The notes: generated from the sequence alone by a model not told the origin. A stretch of 64,000 nucleotides of DNA from Aurantiacibacter sediminis (GCF_016019885.1 NZ_JAEANY010000001.1:1-64000), one strand, 5' to 3'. Shown: positions 7,900 through 16,346, numbered from the stretch's first letter. Made by a program: numbers and translations.

Positions 7900-9237
7900 A
7901 TGGGACGCACTTTTTTCGGCACCGACGGCATCCGCGGCCGCGCCAATGGCAAAAAACTGAATGCCAGCATCGCGATGAAAGTCGGGCAAGCCGCAGGTCG
8001 CCACTTCCAGCGGGGCGATCACAAGCACAGGGTGGTGATCGGGAAGGATACGCGCCTTTCCGGCTATATGATGGAAAACGCGCTGGTCGCAGGCTTCACC
8101 AGCGTCGGCATGGATGTGATCATGACCGGGCCCTTGCCGACCCCGGCGGTCGCCATGCTGACCCGCGAAATGCGCGCCGATCTGGGTGTGATGATCAGCG
8201 CCAGCCACAACGCTTATCCCGACAACGGCATCAAACTGTTCGGCCCCGATGGCTTCAAGCTTTCGGACGATGATGAGGAAGCGATCGAAGCGGCGATGTC
8301 GGCTGAGCCGGTGCTGGCAGAAGGCGATGCGATCGGCCGCGCAAGGCGGATCGAGGACGCGCGCGGTCGCTACATCCACGCGGTGAAGCGCGCCCTGCCT
8401 GCTGACCTGCGACTGGACGGGCTCAAGATCGTGGTCGATTGCGCGCATGGTGCGGCGTACAATGTCGCGCCGACGGCTATCTGGGAACTCGGCGCAGAAG
8501 TCATTGCCATGGGCGTCACCCCCAATGGCACCAACATAAATGATGGCGTGGGCTCCACTCATCTCGATGCTATCAAAGCGAAAGTCGTTGAGGAAGGCGC
8601 GGATATCGGGATTGCTCTCGATGGCGATGCGGACCGGCTGATCGTGATCGACGAGAAGGGTGAGAAGGTCGACGGCGACCAGATCATGGGCCTGATCGGC
8701 AGTCGCTGGAAGCTGAAAGGCTTACTTAAAGGAGATGGGATCGTCGCCACCGTCATGTCGAATCTCGGCCTTGAGCGTTTTCTCAATAGCCAGGGGTTGG
8801 AGCTTGTGCGTGCCAAGGTTGGCGATCGCTACGTGCTCGAAGAGATGAAGAAGCGCGGCTTCAACGTCGGCGGTGAGCAATCAGGGCATATGATCCTGCT
8901 CGACCATGCGACCACCGGCGATGGCACGATTGCTGCAATGCAGGTGCTCGCGGCGATGATCCGCACCGGCAAGCCTGCAAGCGAGTTGTTGCACCAGTTC
9001 GATCCCGTTCCGCAACTGCTGACCAATGTGGAATATGAGAACGACAACCCGCTGGATGATGCCAGCGTCAAACAGGCGATTGCCGATGGCGAGGCCGACC
9101 TTGGCGAAAGCGGCCGGGTAGTCATTCGCGCATCGGGCACCGAGCCGCTGATCCGCGTCATGGCCGAAGGCGATGACGAAGAGCAGGTGCACCGCGTGGT
9201 CGGCAGCATTTGCGATGCGGTGAAAAAGGCCGTCTAG
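7900..9237 (+). CDS. glmM: Phosphoglucosamine mutase
   Basis: Interconverts glucosamine-6-phosphate and glucosamine-1-phosphate for UDP-GlcNAc, feeding peptidoglycan and lipopolysaccharide. ATG 7900 gives 445 aa, the usual family length, and the expected [16 protein letters not shown] start; an ATG 57 nt upstream adds residues without similarity. The phosphoserine loop [17 protein letters not shown] is near residue 100, the Mg-binding loop [13 protein letters not shown] near 240, the sugar-binding GGEQSGH near 325 and the phosphate-binding [12 protein letters not shown] near 410. The next two genes follow at 3 and 6 nt, so it probably heads a glmM-DUF1272-thiD unit. Confidence 0.95.
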   Translation: MGRTFFGTDGIRGRANGKKLNASIAMKVGQAAGRHFQRGDHKHRVVIGKDTRLSGYMMENALVAGFTSVGMDVIMTGPLPTPAVAMLTREMRADLGVMISASHNAYPDNGIKLFGPDGFKLSDDDEEAIEAAMSAEPVLAEGDAIGRARRIEDARGRYIHAVKRALPADLRLDGLKIVVDCAHGAAYNVAPTAIWELGAEVIAMGVTPNGTNINDGVGSTHLDAIKAKVVEEGADIGIALDGDADRLIVIDEKGEKVDGDQIMGLIGSRWKLKGLLKGDGIVATVMSNLGLERFLNSQGLELVRAKVGDRYVLEEMKKRGFNVGGEQSGHMILLDHATTGDGTIAAMQVLAAMIRTGKPASELLHQFDPVPQLLTNVEYENDNPLDDASVKQAIADGEADLGESGRVVIRASGTEPLIRVMAEGDDEEQVHRVVGSICDAVKKAV

Positions 9238-9240
9238 TCC

Positions 9241-9465
9241 ATGCCAGAGATGCGCCCTGACTGCGAACGCTGCGGCACTGATACACCCGCCGATTTGCCC
9301 GGTGCCTTCATCTGCAGCTTTGAATGCACCTTTTGTGCAGATTGCGCCGATGCGCTCGACGATGCCTGCCCAAATTGCGGTGGCGAGTTGACGGACCGCC
9401 CGACCCGCCATGGGGAAGCGCTGGCGAAACATCCGGCGAGCACCGAGCGCAGGTTCAAAGGCTAA
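9241..9465 (+). CDS. DUF1272 zinc-ribbon-like small protein
   Basis: A 74-aa protein with two cysteine pairs near the start (CERCGTDTP, FECTFCADCADALDDACPNCG), giving seven cysteines in the first half that could bind one or two zinc ions. This is the pattern of DUF1272 proteins, whose function is not established. The C-terminal half is charged. It begins 3 nt after glmM and ends 6 nt before thiD, so it is cotranscribed with them. Nothing in the sequence shows enzymatic activity. Confidence 0.85.
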   Translation: MPEMRPDCERCGTDTPADLPGAFICSFECTFCADCADALDDACPNCGGELTDRPTRHGEALAKHPASTERRFKG

Positions 9466-9471
9466 CCTGAC

Positions 9472-10224
9472 ATGGCCACTCGCCCTCCCCGCATTCTCGC
9501 CATTGCCGGATCGGACAGTTCGGGCGGCGCGGGAATTCAGGCGGACATCAAAACCATCACTATGCTCGGCGGTTATGCAATGACCGCGATCACTGCACTG
9601 ACTGCTCAGAACAGTCGCGGGGTGCGGGCGGTGGAGTCTTGCGATCCCGATTTCGTCGCCGCGCAGATGGATGCGTGTATGGAGGATATCGGCGTCGATG
9701 CGGTGAAGATCGGCATGCTCGGCAGTGCGGATATTGCGGAGGTTGTGGCAGACCGGCTGGAGGACCTGCCCTGCCCGATTGTCTTCGATCCGGTGATGGT
9801 CGCCACCAGCGGCAGCGTGCTGGCTGACGAGGCGACGGTGGAAGTCTTCGAATGGCTGATGGATCTGGCGACACTGACCACGCCCAACGTGCCCGAACTC
9901 GAAGCGCTCGGCGGCGCGGCGGGCATGGCGAAACGCGGTGTCACCTATCTCGCCACGGGTGGCGATGCCGATGGACCGATGGTCGAAGACCGTCTCGTGC
10001 GGCCCGACACGGACGATGTGGTGTGGAGCGAGGCGCGCATCGTTACCAAGCACACCCACGGCACTGGTTGCACTCTTTCGAGCGCAATTGCGACCAATCT
10101 CGCCAAAGGCCTGCCGCTAGAGGAAGCAGTCGCGCAAAGCCGCCGCTTCGTGCGCGAGGCTCTGATGAATGCGCCGGGTTTCGGCCAGGGGAATGGCCCG
10201 CTGGGACATCAGGCGGTTCGGTAG
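9472..10224 (+). CDS. thiD: Hydroxymethylpyrimidine / HMP-phosphate kinase
   Basis: Thiamine biosynthesis kinase, 250 aa, that phosphorylates hydroxymethylpyrimidine twice to HMP-PP in the cytoplasm. It shows the ribokinase-fold signatures: AIAGSDSSGGAGIQADIKT at the substrate site, KIGMLGSADIAEVV, VFDPVMVATSG, TPNVPELEALGG, and the C-terminal anion hole HTHGTGCTLSSAIATNLAKG with the catalytic Asp position occupied by Cys/Thr as in the family's GTGC motif. It ends 5 nt before the asparagine-synthetase-like gene, which has clearly different base composition. No TPP riboswitch is visible upstream because the gene sits inside the glmM unit. Confidence 0.93.
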   Translation: MATRPPRILAIAGSDSSGGAGIQADIKTITMLGGYAMTAITALTAQNSRGVRAVESCDPDFVAAQMDACMEDIGVDAVKIGMLGSADIAEVVADRLEDLPCPIVFDPVMVATSGSVLADEATVEVFEWLMDLATLTTPNVPELEALGGAAGMAKRGVTYLATGGDADGPMVEDRLVRPDTDDVVWSEARIVTKHTHGTGCTLSSAIATNLAKGLPLEEAVAQSRRFVREALMNAPGFGQGNGPLGHQAVR

Positions 10225-10228
10225 ACTT

Positions 10229-12088
10229 ATGTTTGCTGGAATAATTGGCCGTGGAGGTGCACCGGTGCCTGCGCAAAAAGCCTTGGAGCAGACTTTACTC
10301 GCCAGACTCCAGCCCCGCCGACCGGCTGATTTAAGCTGGACCTGGCGCAATCAAGGCGCCTTGCTGGTCCAGGCACTGCACCGCAATCTGCCTAATGATC
10401 CAAAAGGCAATCGACCTTTCAAATGCCCCGATAGTGGCAGAGTTATTATCGGTTGGATTCGACTGGATAATGGATGTGAACTGCGGACGCGTCTGAATTG
10501 CCGCGAAGATCTCCCAGACGCGGAAATTGTCTTGATGGCCTTCGGTGAATGGGGCGATCGCGCATGCGCTTTTTTGCGCGGCGATTTCGCATTCCTCATT
10601 TACGATCCGGAGACGAGGATGGCGTTGTGCGCGCGCGACCCATTTGGCGTGCGGCCATTCTATTGGTATGCTGACCAGAACCGCGTTGTCGTATCGAGCA
10701 CTGCAGCGATCTTTCCCTCGCTCGATCTTAACAACGTGGGTCCGGACGACCGATGGATCGGCGAGTTTTTGATCGGCTATCAGGCGGATGTTCGCAGGAG
10801 CGCCTTTACCAATGTTCACAGGCTCGCGCCCGGGCATATGCTCAGCCTCAATGGGGACGGGGAAATTCGAGAGACGCGGTCTCAAAGATTTGAAGACAAC
10901 GCACCGTTCTCAAAACGACCAAGTAAAGAGGCGGTTGATCGTTACCGCGCAGAATTTACAAATGCCGTCGCGATGCGATGTCGTAGCGCGTATGACATTG
11001 GCTCTGAAAATTCAGGGGGTCTCGATTCATCAACGATCACTGCCAGCGCAATATCCGCGCTGAGCAAAAGCGAGCGCGAAGTGTGTGGATTTGGCTTTGC
11101 AATCGCGGAGCATGAAAAGCGATTGATCGACGAAAATACACGGCATTGCGGTCTGCAACACAGCATCGTCTACGATGCCATGGCGGATCATACCGATGAA
11201 CTGTCTAGACTGACAATCGAGTGCCTTGGCTACCCATCGGAGCATGCCAATGCTCAGATGCATTGGGACTTTTATCGAGAATGCGAACGGCGGGAGATAC
11301 GCACGCTTCTCTCCGGGTTTGGTGGCGATGAGATTGTCACTTCACAAGCATTCCGATTAAACCGTGAATTATGGTCGAAACGCGCATTTATCCCGCTCCT
11401 TCGCAACATCAGCTCGCCGCGAGCTGATATCCTCCCTCAGCTTCGCGAACTGACGAGATGGCTGCGAGGGTCGGAGCCGATCGCGCCGCAACTACAACGA
11501 CTGTTTGAATGGCGGTGGAGTCATTCGGTCCTCGCCAGACACTGGCGAGAGGATGCTGCGCTCAGGGAGTTGAATGAAAGCAGAGCACATTCGGATGTGA
11601 GCGATACGGTGAATGGCCAAATCCTCAATTATGGAATGAGGCCCTATGTTCAAAGCCGCCTGGAAGGGTGCAGTCTTATCGCTCAGGCATTTGGCGTCGA
11701 GTATCGGTGGCCGCTCCTGGATCAGCAACTGGTGCAGACTTACCTCGACACACCATCGATCGAAAAAAGCACTGGCCTCACCGGACGCTGGCTGCATCGC
11801 AGAGCGACAAAGGGACTAGTTCCGGATTCGATCAACCAGCAACGCAGCAAGTCGATGGGATCTGTGCCCTTGCAAGCCATTCCAAGCTATGGGCGCTCCC
11901 TTGGTGCATTCATGGAAAAACTAAACCCTGCGACCTTCGACCATGTCGATCGAACCCGGCTGGTCAATCTGGAAAGAGCGCGCTCCTCGGCTCCGCAAAA
12001 TCAGGAAAGAAGGTTTACGCGCTTTTACATCGACACCCTCAATCGCGTCGCACAGCTCTCACACTGGCTTGACTTCAATCAGAATTAA
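10229..12088 (+). CDS. Asparagine-synthetase-like macrolactam synthetase (lasso cyclase candidate)
   Basis: A 619-aa protein with the AsnB two-domain plan. The N-terminal class II glutamine amidotransferase fold includes ARDPFGVRPFYWYADQ (about 135-150), and the C-terminal ATP-pyrophosphatase domain has SGGLDS (262-267) and SGFGGDEIV. True asparagine synthetases start MCGI with Cys as the glutaminase nucleophile; this one starts MFAGIIG, so that Cys is absent. Loss of the Cys is characteristic of lasso-peptide cyclases and beta-lactam synthetase, which use the ATP domain to activate a carboxylate for amide formation. A lasso-like precursor follows 63 nt downstream. GC is lower than in neighbours (27 of 60 bases in the line starting 10441), suggesting acquisition. 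A standalone AsnB-like enzyme with another amide product remains possible. Confidence 0.65.
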   Translation: MFAGIIGRGGAPVPAQKALEQTLLARLQPRRPADLSWTWRNQGALLVQALHRNLPNDPKGNRPFKCPDSGRVIIGWIRLDNGCELRTRLNCREDLPDAEIVLMAFGEWGDRACAFLRGDFAFLIYDPETRMALCARDPFGVRPFYWYADQNRVVVSSTAAIFPSLDLNNVGPDDRWIGEFLIGYQADVRRSAFTNVHRLAPGHMLSLNGDGEIRETRSQRFEDNAPFSKRPSKEAVDRYRAEFTNAVAMRCRSAYDIGSENSGGLDSSTITASAISALSKSEREVCGFGFAIAEHEKRLIDENTRHCGLQHSIVYDAMADHTDELSRLTIECLGYPSEHANAQMHWDFYRECERREIRTLLSGFGGDEIVTSQAFRLNRELWSKRAFIPLLRNISSPRADILPQLRELTRWLRGSEPIAPQLQRLFEWRWSHSVLARHWREDAALRELNESRAHSDVSDTVNGQILNYGMRPYVQSRLEGCSLIAQAFGVEYRWPLLDQQLVQTYLDTPSIEKSTGLTGRWLHRRATKGLVPDSINQQRSKSMGSVPLQAIPSYGRSLGAFMEKLNPATFDHVDRTRLVNLERARSSAPQNQERRFTRFYIDTLNRVAQLSHWLDFNQN

Positions 12089-12151
12089 GACGAGCCTTCG
12101 CAGTATGTTTCCAGCCGGGGCGAGAAACCCAAAAAAGACAAGGATCCGACA

Positions 12152-12298
12152 GTGAAGAACAAGAATAACAACACAGTCGCGGGTGTGAAAAAGACGTACG
12201 TAACGCCTTCAATCAAAGATCTGGACAACGCAAAGATCGAAACCGGCCCAGTTTCTTTCACGCAAGAGATCGGGATTTACTATACTAGGTCATCCTGA
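12152..12298 (+). CDS. Putative lasso-peptide-like RiPP precursor
   Basis: A 48-codon gene starting with GTG, with AAGGA seven bases upstream. The leader holds KKTYVTPSIKDLD, which matches the Y-x2-P-x-(L/I)-x2-L recognition pattern bound by PqqD-like elements in lasso and related RiPP systems. It is followed by AKIET and a candidate core GPVSFTQEIGIYYTRSS. Gly32 to Glu39 would form an 8-residue macrolactam ring, and the tail ends in Ser, as in lasso peptides of the C-terminally phosphorylated paeninodin group. The usual leader Thr is at -1 here, not -2, if Gly is core residue 1. The upstream gene encodes a cyclase-like enzyme. No B1/B2 maturation genes or transporter are nearby. Function is inferred; the small size also allows an unrelated peptide. 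Confidence 0.55.
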   Translation: MKNKNNNTVAGVKKTYVTPSIKDLDNAKIETGPVSFTQEIGIYYTRSS

Positions 12299-12316
12299 CG
12301 CCCTGATAGGCGCGGT

Positions 12317-13207
12317 TCATCGCTCCAAATCGTAAAACGACGCGATCGCGTCCCAGCCTTCGTCTGCGGTTTCGCACCAGGTGATGAGGTCGAGATCTTT
12401 CTTCGAGATCGTGCCCTCTTCGGCGATCGCTTCAAAATTGACGACGCGGGTCCAGAAGTCCTTGCCGAACAGCAAGATCGGGATCGGCTTCATCTTCCCG
12501 GTTTGCACCAGCGTCAGCAGCTCGAAGAATTCATCGAATGTGCCAAAGCCGCCGGGGAACACGGCCACCGCCCGCGCGCGCATCAAAAAATGCATTTTGC
12601 GCAGCGCGAAGTAGTGGAAATTGAGCGAAAGATAGGGCGTCACATAGGTGTTGGGCGCTTGTTCGTGCGGCAGGATGATATTGAGGCCGATGCTTTCCGC
12701 CCCCGCCTCGCTCGCACCGCGATTGGCCGCTTCCATAATTGACGGGCCGCCGCCGGAGCACACAACGAATTGGCGCTTGCCGTCCTCGATGATCGCTTTC
12801 TCGCCCGATATCTTCGCAAGATCATGGGCGACCTGATAATATTTCGCTTTCTCCGCTAGCCGTTGCGCGACGGTTTGTTCAAATTCGCTGCTATCCTTCG
12901 CCGCCTCGATCTTGGCCTCCGCCTCTTCAGGCGATGGAATGCGCGCCGAGCCGTACATGACCAGCGTGGAGCCTACGCCTGCCTCTTCAAGCAGCATTTC
13001 GGGTTTCAGCAATTCCAGCTGGAAGCGCACCGGACGTAGCTCTTCGCGCAGCAGGAAATCCGTATCGCGGAAAGCAAGTTTGTAAGCCGGATGCCGCGTT
13101 TGCGGCGTCGATTGCGGGATAGAGTCGGCAAATCCGGCTTCACTATCCGCGTGGTAAAATTTGTGATCTTTCAAGTCGCGCGACTTCTTTTCGTCATCCT
13201 TGCTCAC
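12317..13207 (-). CDS. LOG family protein (TIGR00730)
   Basis: Rossmann-type protein of 296 aa related to the LONELY GUY nucleoside-monophosphate phosphoribohydrolases, which release free cytokinin-like bases. It has VCSGGGPSIMEAANRGA (about 150-166) and the hallmark PGGFGTFDEFFELLTL (about 220-235), including the PGGxGTxxE active-site motif. The N-terminal extension of about 75 residues is typical of the longer bacterial subgroup. It ends 18 nt from the precursor gene on the opposite strand. The bacterial role of this subgroup is not settled; nucleotide salvage is plausible. Confidence 0.88.
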   Translation of the reverse strand: MSKDDEKKSRDLKDHKFYHADSEAGFADSIPQSTPQTRHPAYKLAFRDTDFLLREELRPVRFQLELLKPEMLLEEAGVGSTLVMYGSARIPSPEEAEAKIEAAKDSSEFEQTVAQRLAEKAKYYQVAHDLAKISGEKAIIEDGKRQFVVCSGGGPSIMEAANRGASEAGAESIGLNIILPHEQAPNTYVTPYLSLNFHYFALRKMHFLMRARAVAVFPGGFGTFDEFFELLTLVQTGKMKPIPILLFGKDFWTRVVNFEAIAEEGTISKKDLDLITWCETADEGWDAIASFYDLER

Positions 13208-13353
13208 GCAATACTCCTTTTCGGACAGAGCTCTGCCCTAGTGACGGCTATCCGAGTTGGAAAGTCTCGAGATGGGAAGATCCGCAGCGAAGCATTGGCC
13301 CTAGCAAAGGACGTTTCTCCGATAAGGCCTGATTGCCAGAATTGTCAGGAAGC

Positions 13354-13427
13354 TGGATGCCCCGCAAGGATTCGAACCTTGATTGACGGAGTCAGAGTCC
13401 GCTCTCTTACCGTTAGAGGACGGGGCA
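13354..13427 (-). tRNA. tRNA-Gln (anticodon CTG)
   Basis: The minus strand folds as a tRNA. The acceptor TGCCCCG pairs with CGGGGCA, the D-stem is CTCT/AGAG, the anticodon stem GCGGA/TCCGT has loop CTCTGAC (anticodon CTG at 34-36), and the T-arm includes GGTTCGAATCC. CCA is encoded (13354-13356). The U1-A72 pair fits tRNA-Gln. The discriminator base reads as T, which is not the usual G for glutamine tRNA and deserves a check, but the anticodon is unambiguous. Confidence 0.88.
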
Positions 13428-13482
13428 ACGCTTAGAGCGCGGGCCTCTAGAACGCGCGCCGGATTCGGTCAAGCCTCGGCGA

Positions 13483-13911
13483 TTAACCCGCAGGCGTCCA
13501 AGTGACTTCACGGCAGAACAGCGTCACGCAACCTTCGACACGCAGTGTGCCATTGCTGCCTGGACGGACGACCGCACGGTACGTGCCGCCGTCTTCCGGG
13601 TTGTAGACCTGCCCGCGCCACGCACCGTCATCCCAGCGCAAATTCTGCAGCACTTCGATGCCAAGGATGGGGCGATCGCGCAGGGCTGGATTGTCATTAT
13701 GCACATCGCGATTGGGCTCACCCGGCTTGCGGCGCACTATCCGGGTGATTTCCCCGCAGCGCGCGTTGCCGCACGGGCCGACTGTGATTTGGACATAGCC
13801 GCCCTGGTCGAGATACACGCCGTCAATACTGCGCTGAGCAGAAGCGGTGCTCGGCATGACCGCGATAGCGGCGGCGGCAGAGATGGCAGTGGCGATGGCT
13901 GATTTGATCAT
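13483..13911 (-). CDS. DUF2147 family periplasmic protein
   Basis: Secreted protein of 142 aa with a signal peptide cleaved near residue 25 (ASA-Q). The mature part contains SIDGVYLDQGGYVQITVG, four cysteines (CGNARCGEI and CVTLFC), DNPALRDRPILGIEVLQNLR and YNPEDGGTYRAVVRPG. This is the DUF2147 beta-barrel pattern ('G.W...DG.VYDPEDGKTY'). The function of DUF2147 proteins is not established; an extracytoplasmic binding role is often assumed. It is a single gene between tRNA-Gln and the end of the radical SAM gene. Confidence 0.82.
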   Translation of the reverse strand: MIKSAIATAISAAAAIAVMPSTASAQRSIDGVYLDQGGYVQITVGPCGNARCGEITRIVRRKPGEPNRDVHNDNPALRDRPILGIEVLQNLRWDDGAWRGQVYNPEDGGTYRAVVRPGSNGTLRVEGCVTLFCREVTWTPAG

Positions 13912-13944
13912 GGTAGGACTACGCTTAGCGACTGCGAAAGTGCC

Positions 13945-14931
13945 CTAGGATGAACAGCTTGCCCCGCCGAGCACGCAAAAGCGTGCGCAGTGCGGGTGAT
14001 TGAGCGGGACATCGCGGTGGGCTTCTTCCACGGTAGTGCCAAGATCAAATTCGCTATCATATGGCAACAGCGTGCAGGCGACGACGCGCGCTTCCGGCTC
14101 ACCCTTGCGGTGGACGACCATGCGCTGGCTGGCGCACATTATATCGTCCGGGCTCTTGCCCAAGATGCTCCAGCAATCGGTGGTAATCTCCGGCACGTCG
14201 GCACTGGCATCCATTTCCGGAAACAGGACCAGCCGCGCCGGATCGGCGGTGTTCACGGTGATCCCTTCACGCTCGAACAGCAGGCGATAGGCATTGCGCG
14301 CCTGTTCCTGCGTTTCACCCGCCAGACTGCGCCCGGCAGCCGCGACGGAAAAGCAGTTGCCAGAGAGCCATTTGAGCCCGTCGATCATCGGCTGCCAGCT
14401 GCGGGGGCCACGCTCCGCCTCATGCACCTTTTGCGTATGATGATCGATCGAAACGCGAATGGTCATTTTGTCGCCATAGGCCTCGCGCAGGCGCAGCAGT
14501 TCGGCCTCATGCCGACGCATCGGCTTCATCGCATTGGAGAGGACCAGCACGTCATGCCCACGGCTGAGCGCATCCTCCGCCATGGCGATGATTTCAGGAT
14601 TCATGAACGGCTCGCCGCCCGTAAAGCCGATTTCGCGGACGCCGCGCGGCGCGATTTCATCAAGGAATCGCGCAACTTCCTCAGCGGTGAGATAGACCAA
14701 CGCATCATTGGTCGGGCTGCTTTCGATGTAGCAATTGGCGCAGGCGAGATTGCACAGCGTGCCTGTGGCAAACCAAAGCGTATCGAGCTGGTTGAGCCTT
14801 ACAGAAGCGCGCGCCTCACCTTTTGCAGTCCAATGCGGATCACTGAATTTCTCGCGCGAAATTGCCTCCGCGCGGACGGCGAAGGGCGATGCGCCAGCTG
14901 GGACGCTGCGGGTTTTTGCGCGACTTGCCAT
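13945..14931 (-). CDS. Radical SAM protein in arsenic-type cluster
   Basis: Predicted [4Fe-4S] radical SAM enzyme of 328 aa. The cluster motif CNLACANC puts cysteines at 60, 64 and 67, and GFTGGEPFMNPEI gives the SAM-binding GGE motif. More cysteines lie in the second half (TTDCWSIL, IMCASQRM, ARVVACTLL, and a final HCARFCVLGGASCSS), so an auxiliary cluster is possible. The start at 14931 overlaps the upstream oxidoreductase stop by 4 nt (ATGA). Context with ArsM and two selenodomain-associated glycosyltransferases suggests arsenosugar-type metabolism. The N-terminus does not resemble ArsS, whose motif region reads differently, so the reaction is unknown. Confidence 0.75.
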   Translation of the reverse strand: MASRAKTRSVPAGASPFAVRAEAISREKFSDPHWTAKGEARASVRLNQLDTLWFATGTLCNLACANCYIESSPTNDALVYLTAEEVARFLDEIAPRGVREIGFTGGEPFMNPEIIAMAEDALSRGHDVLVLSNAMKPMRRHEAELLRLREAYGDKMTIRVSIDHHTQKVHEAERGPRSWQPMIDGLKWLSGNCFSVAAAGRSLAGETQEQARNAYRLLFEREGITVNTADPARLVLFPEMDASADVPEITTDCWSILGKSPDDIMCASQRMVVHRKGEPEARVVACTLLPYDSEFDLGTTVEEAHRDVPLNHPHCARFCVLGGASCSS

Positions 14932-16346
14932 CAGAACATCCGGCGGATTTTGGCGAGGAAAGCAACCCAGCGTTTGGGCCATGCGCCGAATACCGTCGGC
15001 TCCCAAGCGGCAAAGGTGGCGGCTTTCGTGATTTCGGACCGTGTGGGGTAGGAAATGATCGCCCCGCCCATATCGAATGTGCCGGATTTGCCGGTGATCA
15101 TCTGAGTGAAGGGAAGCAGCAGCTCGCCTGCGTTCACGCCGCAAATGCTCGCGCCGACGACTTTCTTGCCTTTCAGCATGACTTTGAGATGCCCTTTGGT
15201 CAGGCCCTCGGCAATCGCGCGCTCATTGTGGTCGAAGCCTTCGGTGACGACTGTCAGCTTGTCTCCCAGCTTCTCACGTGCCTCCTGTTCGGTCATGCCG
15301 ATCTGCGCGACTTCGGGCTCGGTATAGGTGCACCAGGGCAGCGCTTTGAAATCGGCTTTGGCGGGCAGGCCAAGCGCGATTTCGAGCACGACGTTGGAAC
15401 CTTCGTAGCCCGACACATGCGTTAGCCGTGGCCCCTCGCGGCAATCGCCGATGGCATAGATATGCTTGAGGTTTGTCCGACGACGCTGGTCCACCTTGAT
15501 GCCGTTCTTGCCGAGTGCGATGCCCAGCTCTTCCAGCCCGTAGCCTTCAGTGCGCGCCTTGCGTCCCACCGCGATCAGCAAATGGCTGCCGCTCACGTCC
15601 TCGCCGCCATCGGTGGTGACAGTGATGGCGCCCTCGCCGCTCGTGACCTTCGCCGCCTTCCCTTGCACGAAACGGACGCCTTCGTCCTCCATCACCGATT
15701 TGACGATGGCCGCGCTGTCGCGATCATCGCGTCCGAGCACATTGCCTGGCTCGATCACGGTAACCTCGCTGCCCAGACGGCGGAAACTTTGCGCCATTTC
15801 CATGCCGATCACCCCTCCGCCGATAATGACGAGATGGTCCGGCTGCGCGGTCAGATCGAACAGATTTTCATTGGTGAGATAGGGCACGCCATCCAGCCCC
15901 GGAATCGGCGGAACCAGCGGCCCGCTGCCCGTGGCGATAACGATGCGCGGCGCGGTAAGCTTGCGCCCGCCGACAGTGACCTCTTTCGGGCCGGTGATCT
16001 TGGCCCAATCCTGAATGACTTCGCAGCCCATTTCCTCGAACCGTTCTACGCTGTCATGCGGCTCGATATGGGCGATGGCATCGTGGACGTGCTTGTGGAC
16101 GCCGGACCAATCGACCACCGGCGCAGCGAGTTGCACGCCGGCGCGCTTTTCCTCTCGCGCCTCGGCAGCGCGGCGGGCCGAGGCGATCAGTGCCTTTGAT
16201 GGCACACAGCCATTGTTCAGGCATTCGCCGCCCATCTTGTGGCCTTCTATCAGCGCGGCCTTTAGGCCGAATAGCGCGCAGCCGCCTGCTGCGGTAAGCC
16301 CCGCAGCACCGCCGCCGATCACGATAACATCATGTGTGTAATTCAT
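14931..16346 (-). CDS. FAD/NAD(P) pyridine nucleotide-disulfide oxidoreductase (MerA/Lpd-like)
   Basis: Flavoprotein disulfide reductase of 471 aa. It has the FAD site VIVIGGGAAGLTAA (8-21), redox-active cysteines in GGECLNNGCVPSK (C42 and C47), an NAD(P) site VIIGGGVIGMEMA, IYAIGDCREGPRLTH, and a dimer domain ending GGAIISYPTRSEI. The catalytic His-Glu pair of lipoamide dehydrogenase is not seen in that last motif. It lacks the metal-binding N-terminal domain and paired C-terminal cysteines of true MerA. ATG 16346 has AAGGGGG upstream. It is cotranscribed with the radical SAM gene and divergent from arsM, a pairing seen in arsenic-methylation islands. Substrate unknown. Confidence 0.85.
   Translation of the reverse strand: MNYTHDVIVIGGGAAGLTAAGGCALFGLKAALIEGHKMGGECLNNGCVPSKALIASARRAAEAREEKRAGVQLAAPVVDWSGVHKHVHDAIAHIEPHDSVERFEEMGCEVIQDWAKITGPKEVTVGGRKLTAPRIVIATGSGPLVPPIPGLDGVPYLTNENLFDLTAQPDHLVIIGGGVIGMEMAQSFRRLGSEVTVIEPGNVLGRDDRDSAAIVKSVMEDEGVRFVQGKAAKVTSGEGAITVTTDGGEDVSGSHLLIAVGRKARTEGYGLEELGIALGKNGIKVDQRRRTNLKHIYAIGDCREGPRLTHVSGYEGSNVVLEIALGLPAKADFKALPWCTYTEPEVAQIGMTEQEAREKLGDKLTVVTEGFDHNERAIAEGLTKGHLKVMLKGKKVVGASICGVNAGELLLPFTQMITGKSGTFDMGGAIISYPTRSEITKAATFAAWEPTVFGAWPKRWVAFLAKIRRMF

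Noticed and set aside
9430-9480. TPP riboswitch for thiD
   Set aside because: thiD begins 6 nt after the preceding gene, leaving no room for an aptamer.
10229-12088. Plain asparagine synthetase (asnB)
   Set aside because: The Cys2 nucleophile is absent and a RiPP-like precursor follows, so the housekeeping label would be misleading.
14931-16346. Mercuric reductase (merA)
   Set aside because: There is no heavy-metal-binding N-terminal domain, no C-terminal Cys pair and no other mer gene; only the general disulfide reductase fold is supported.
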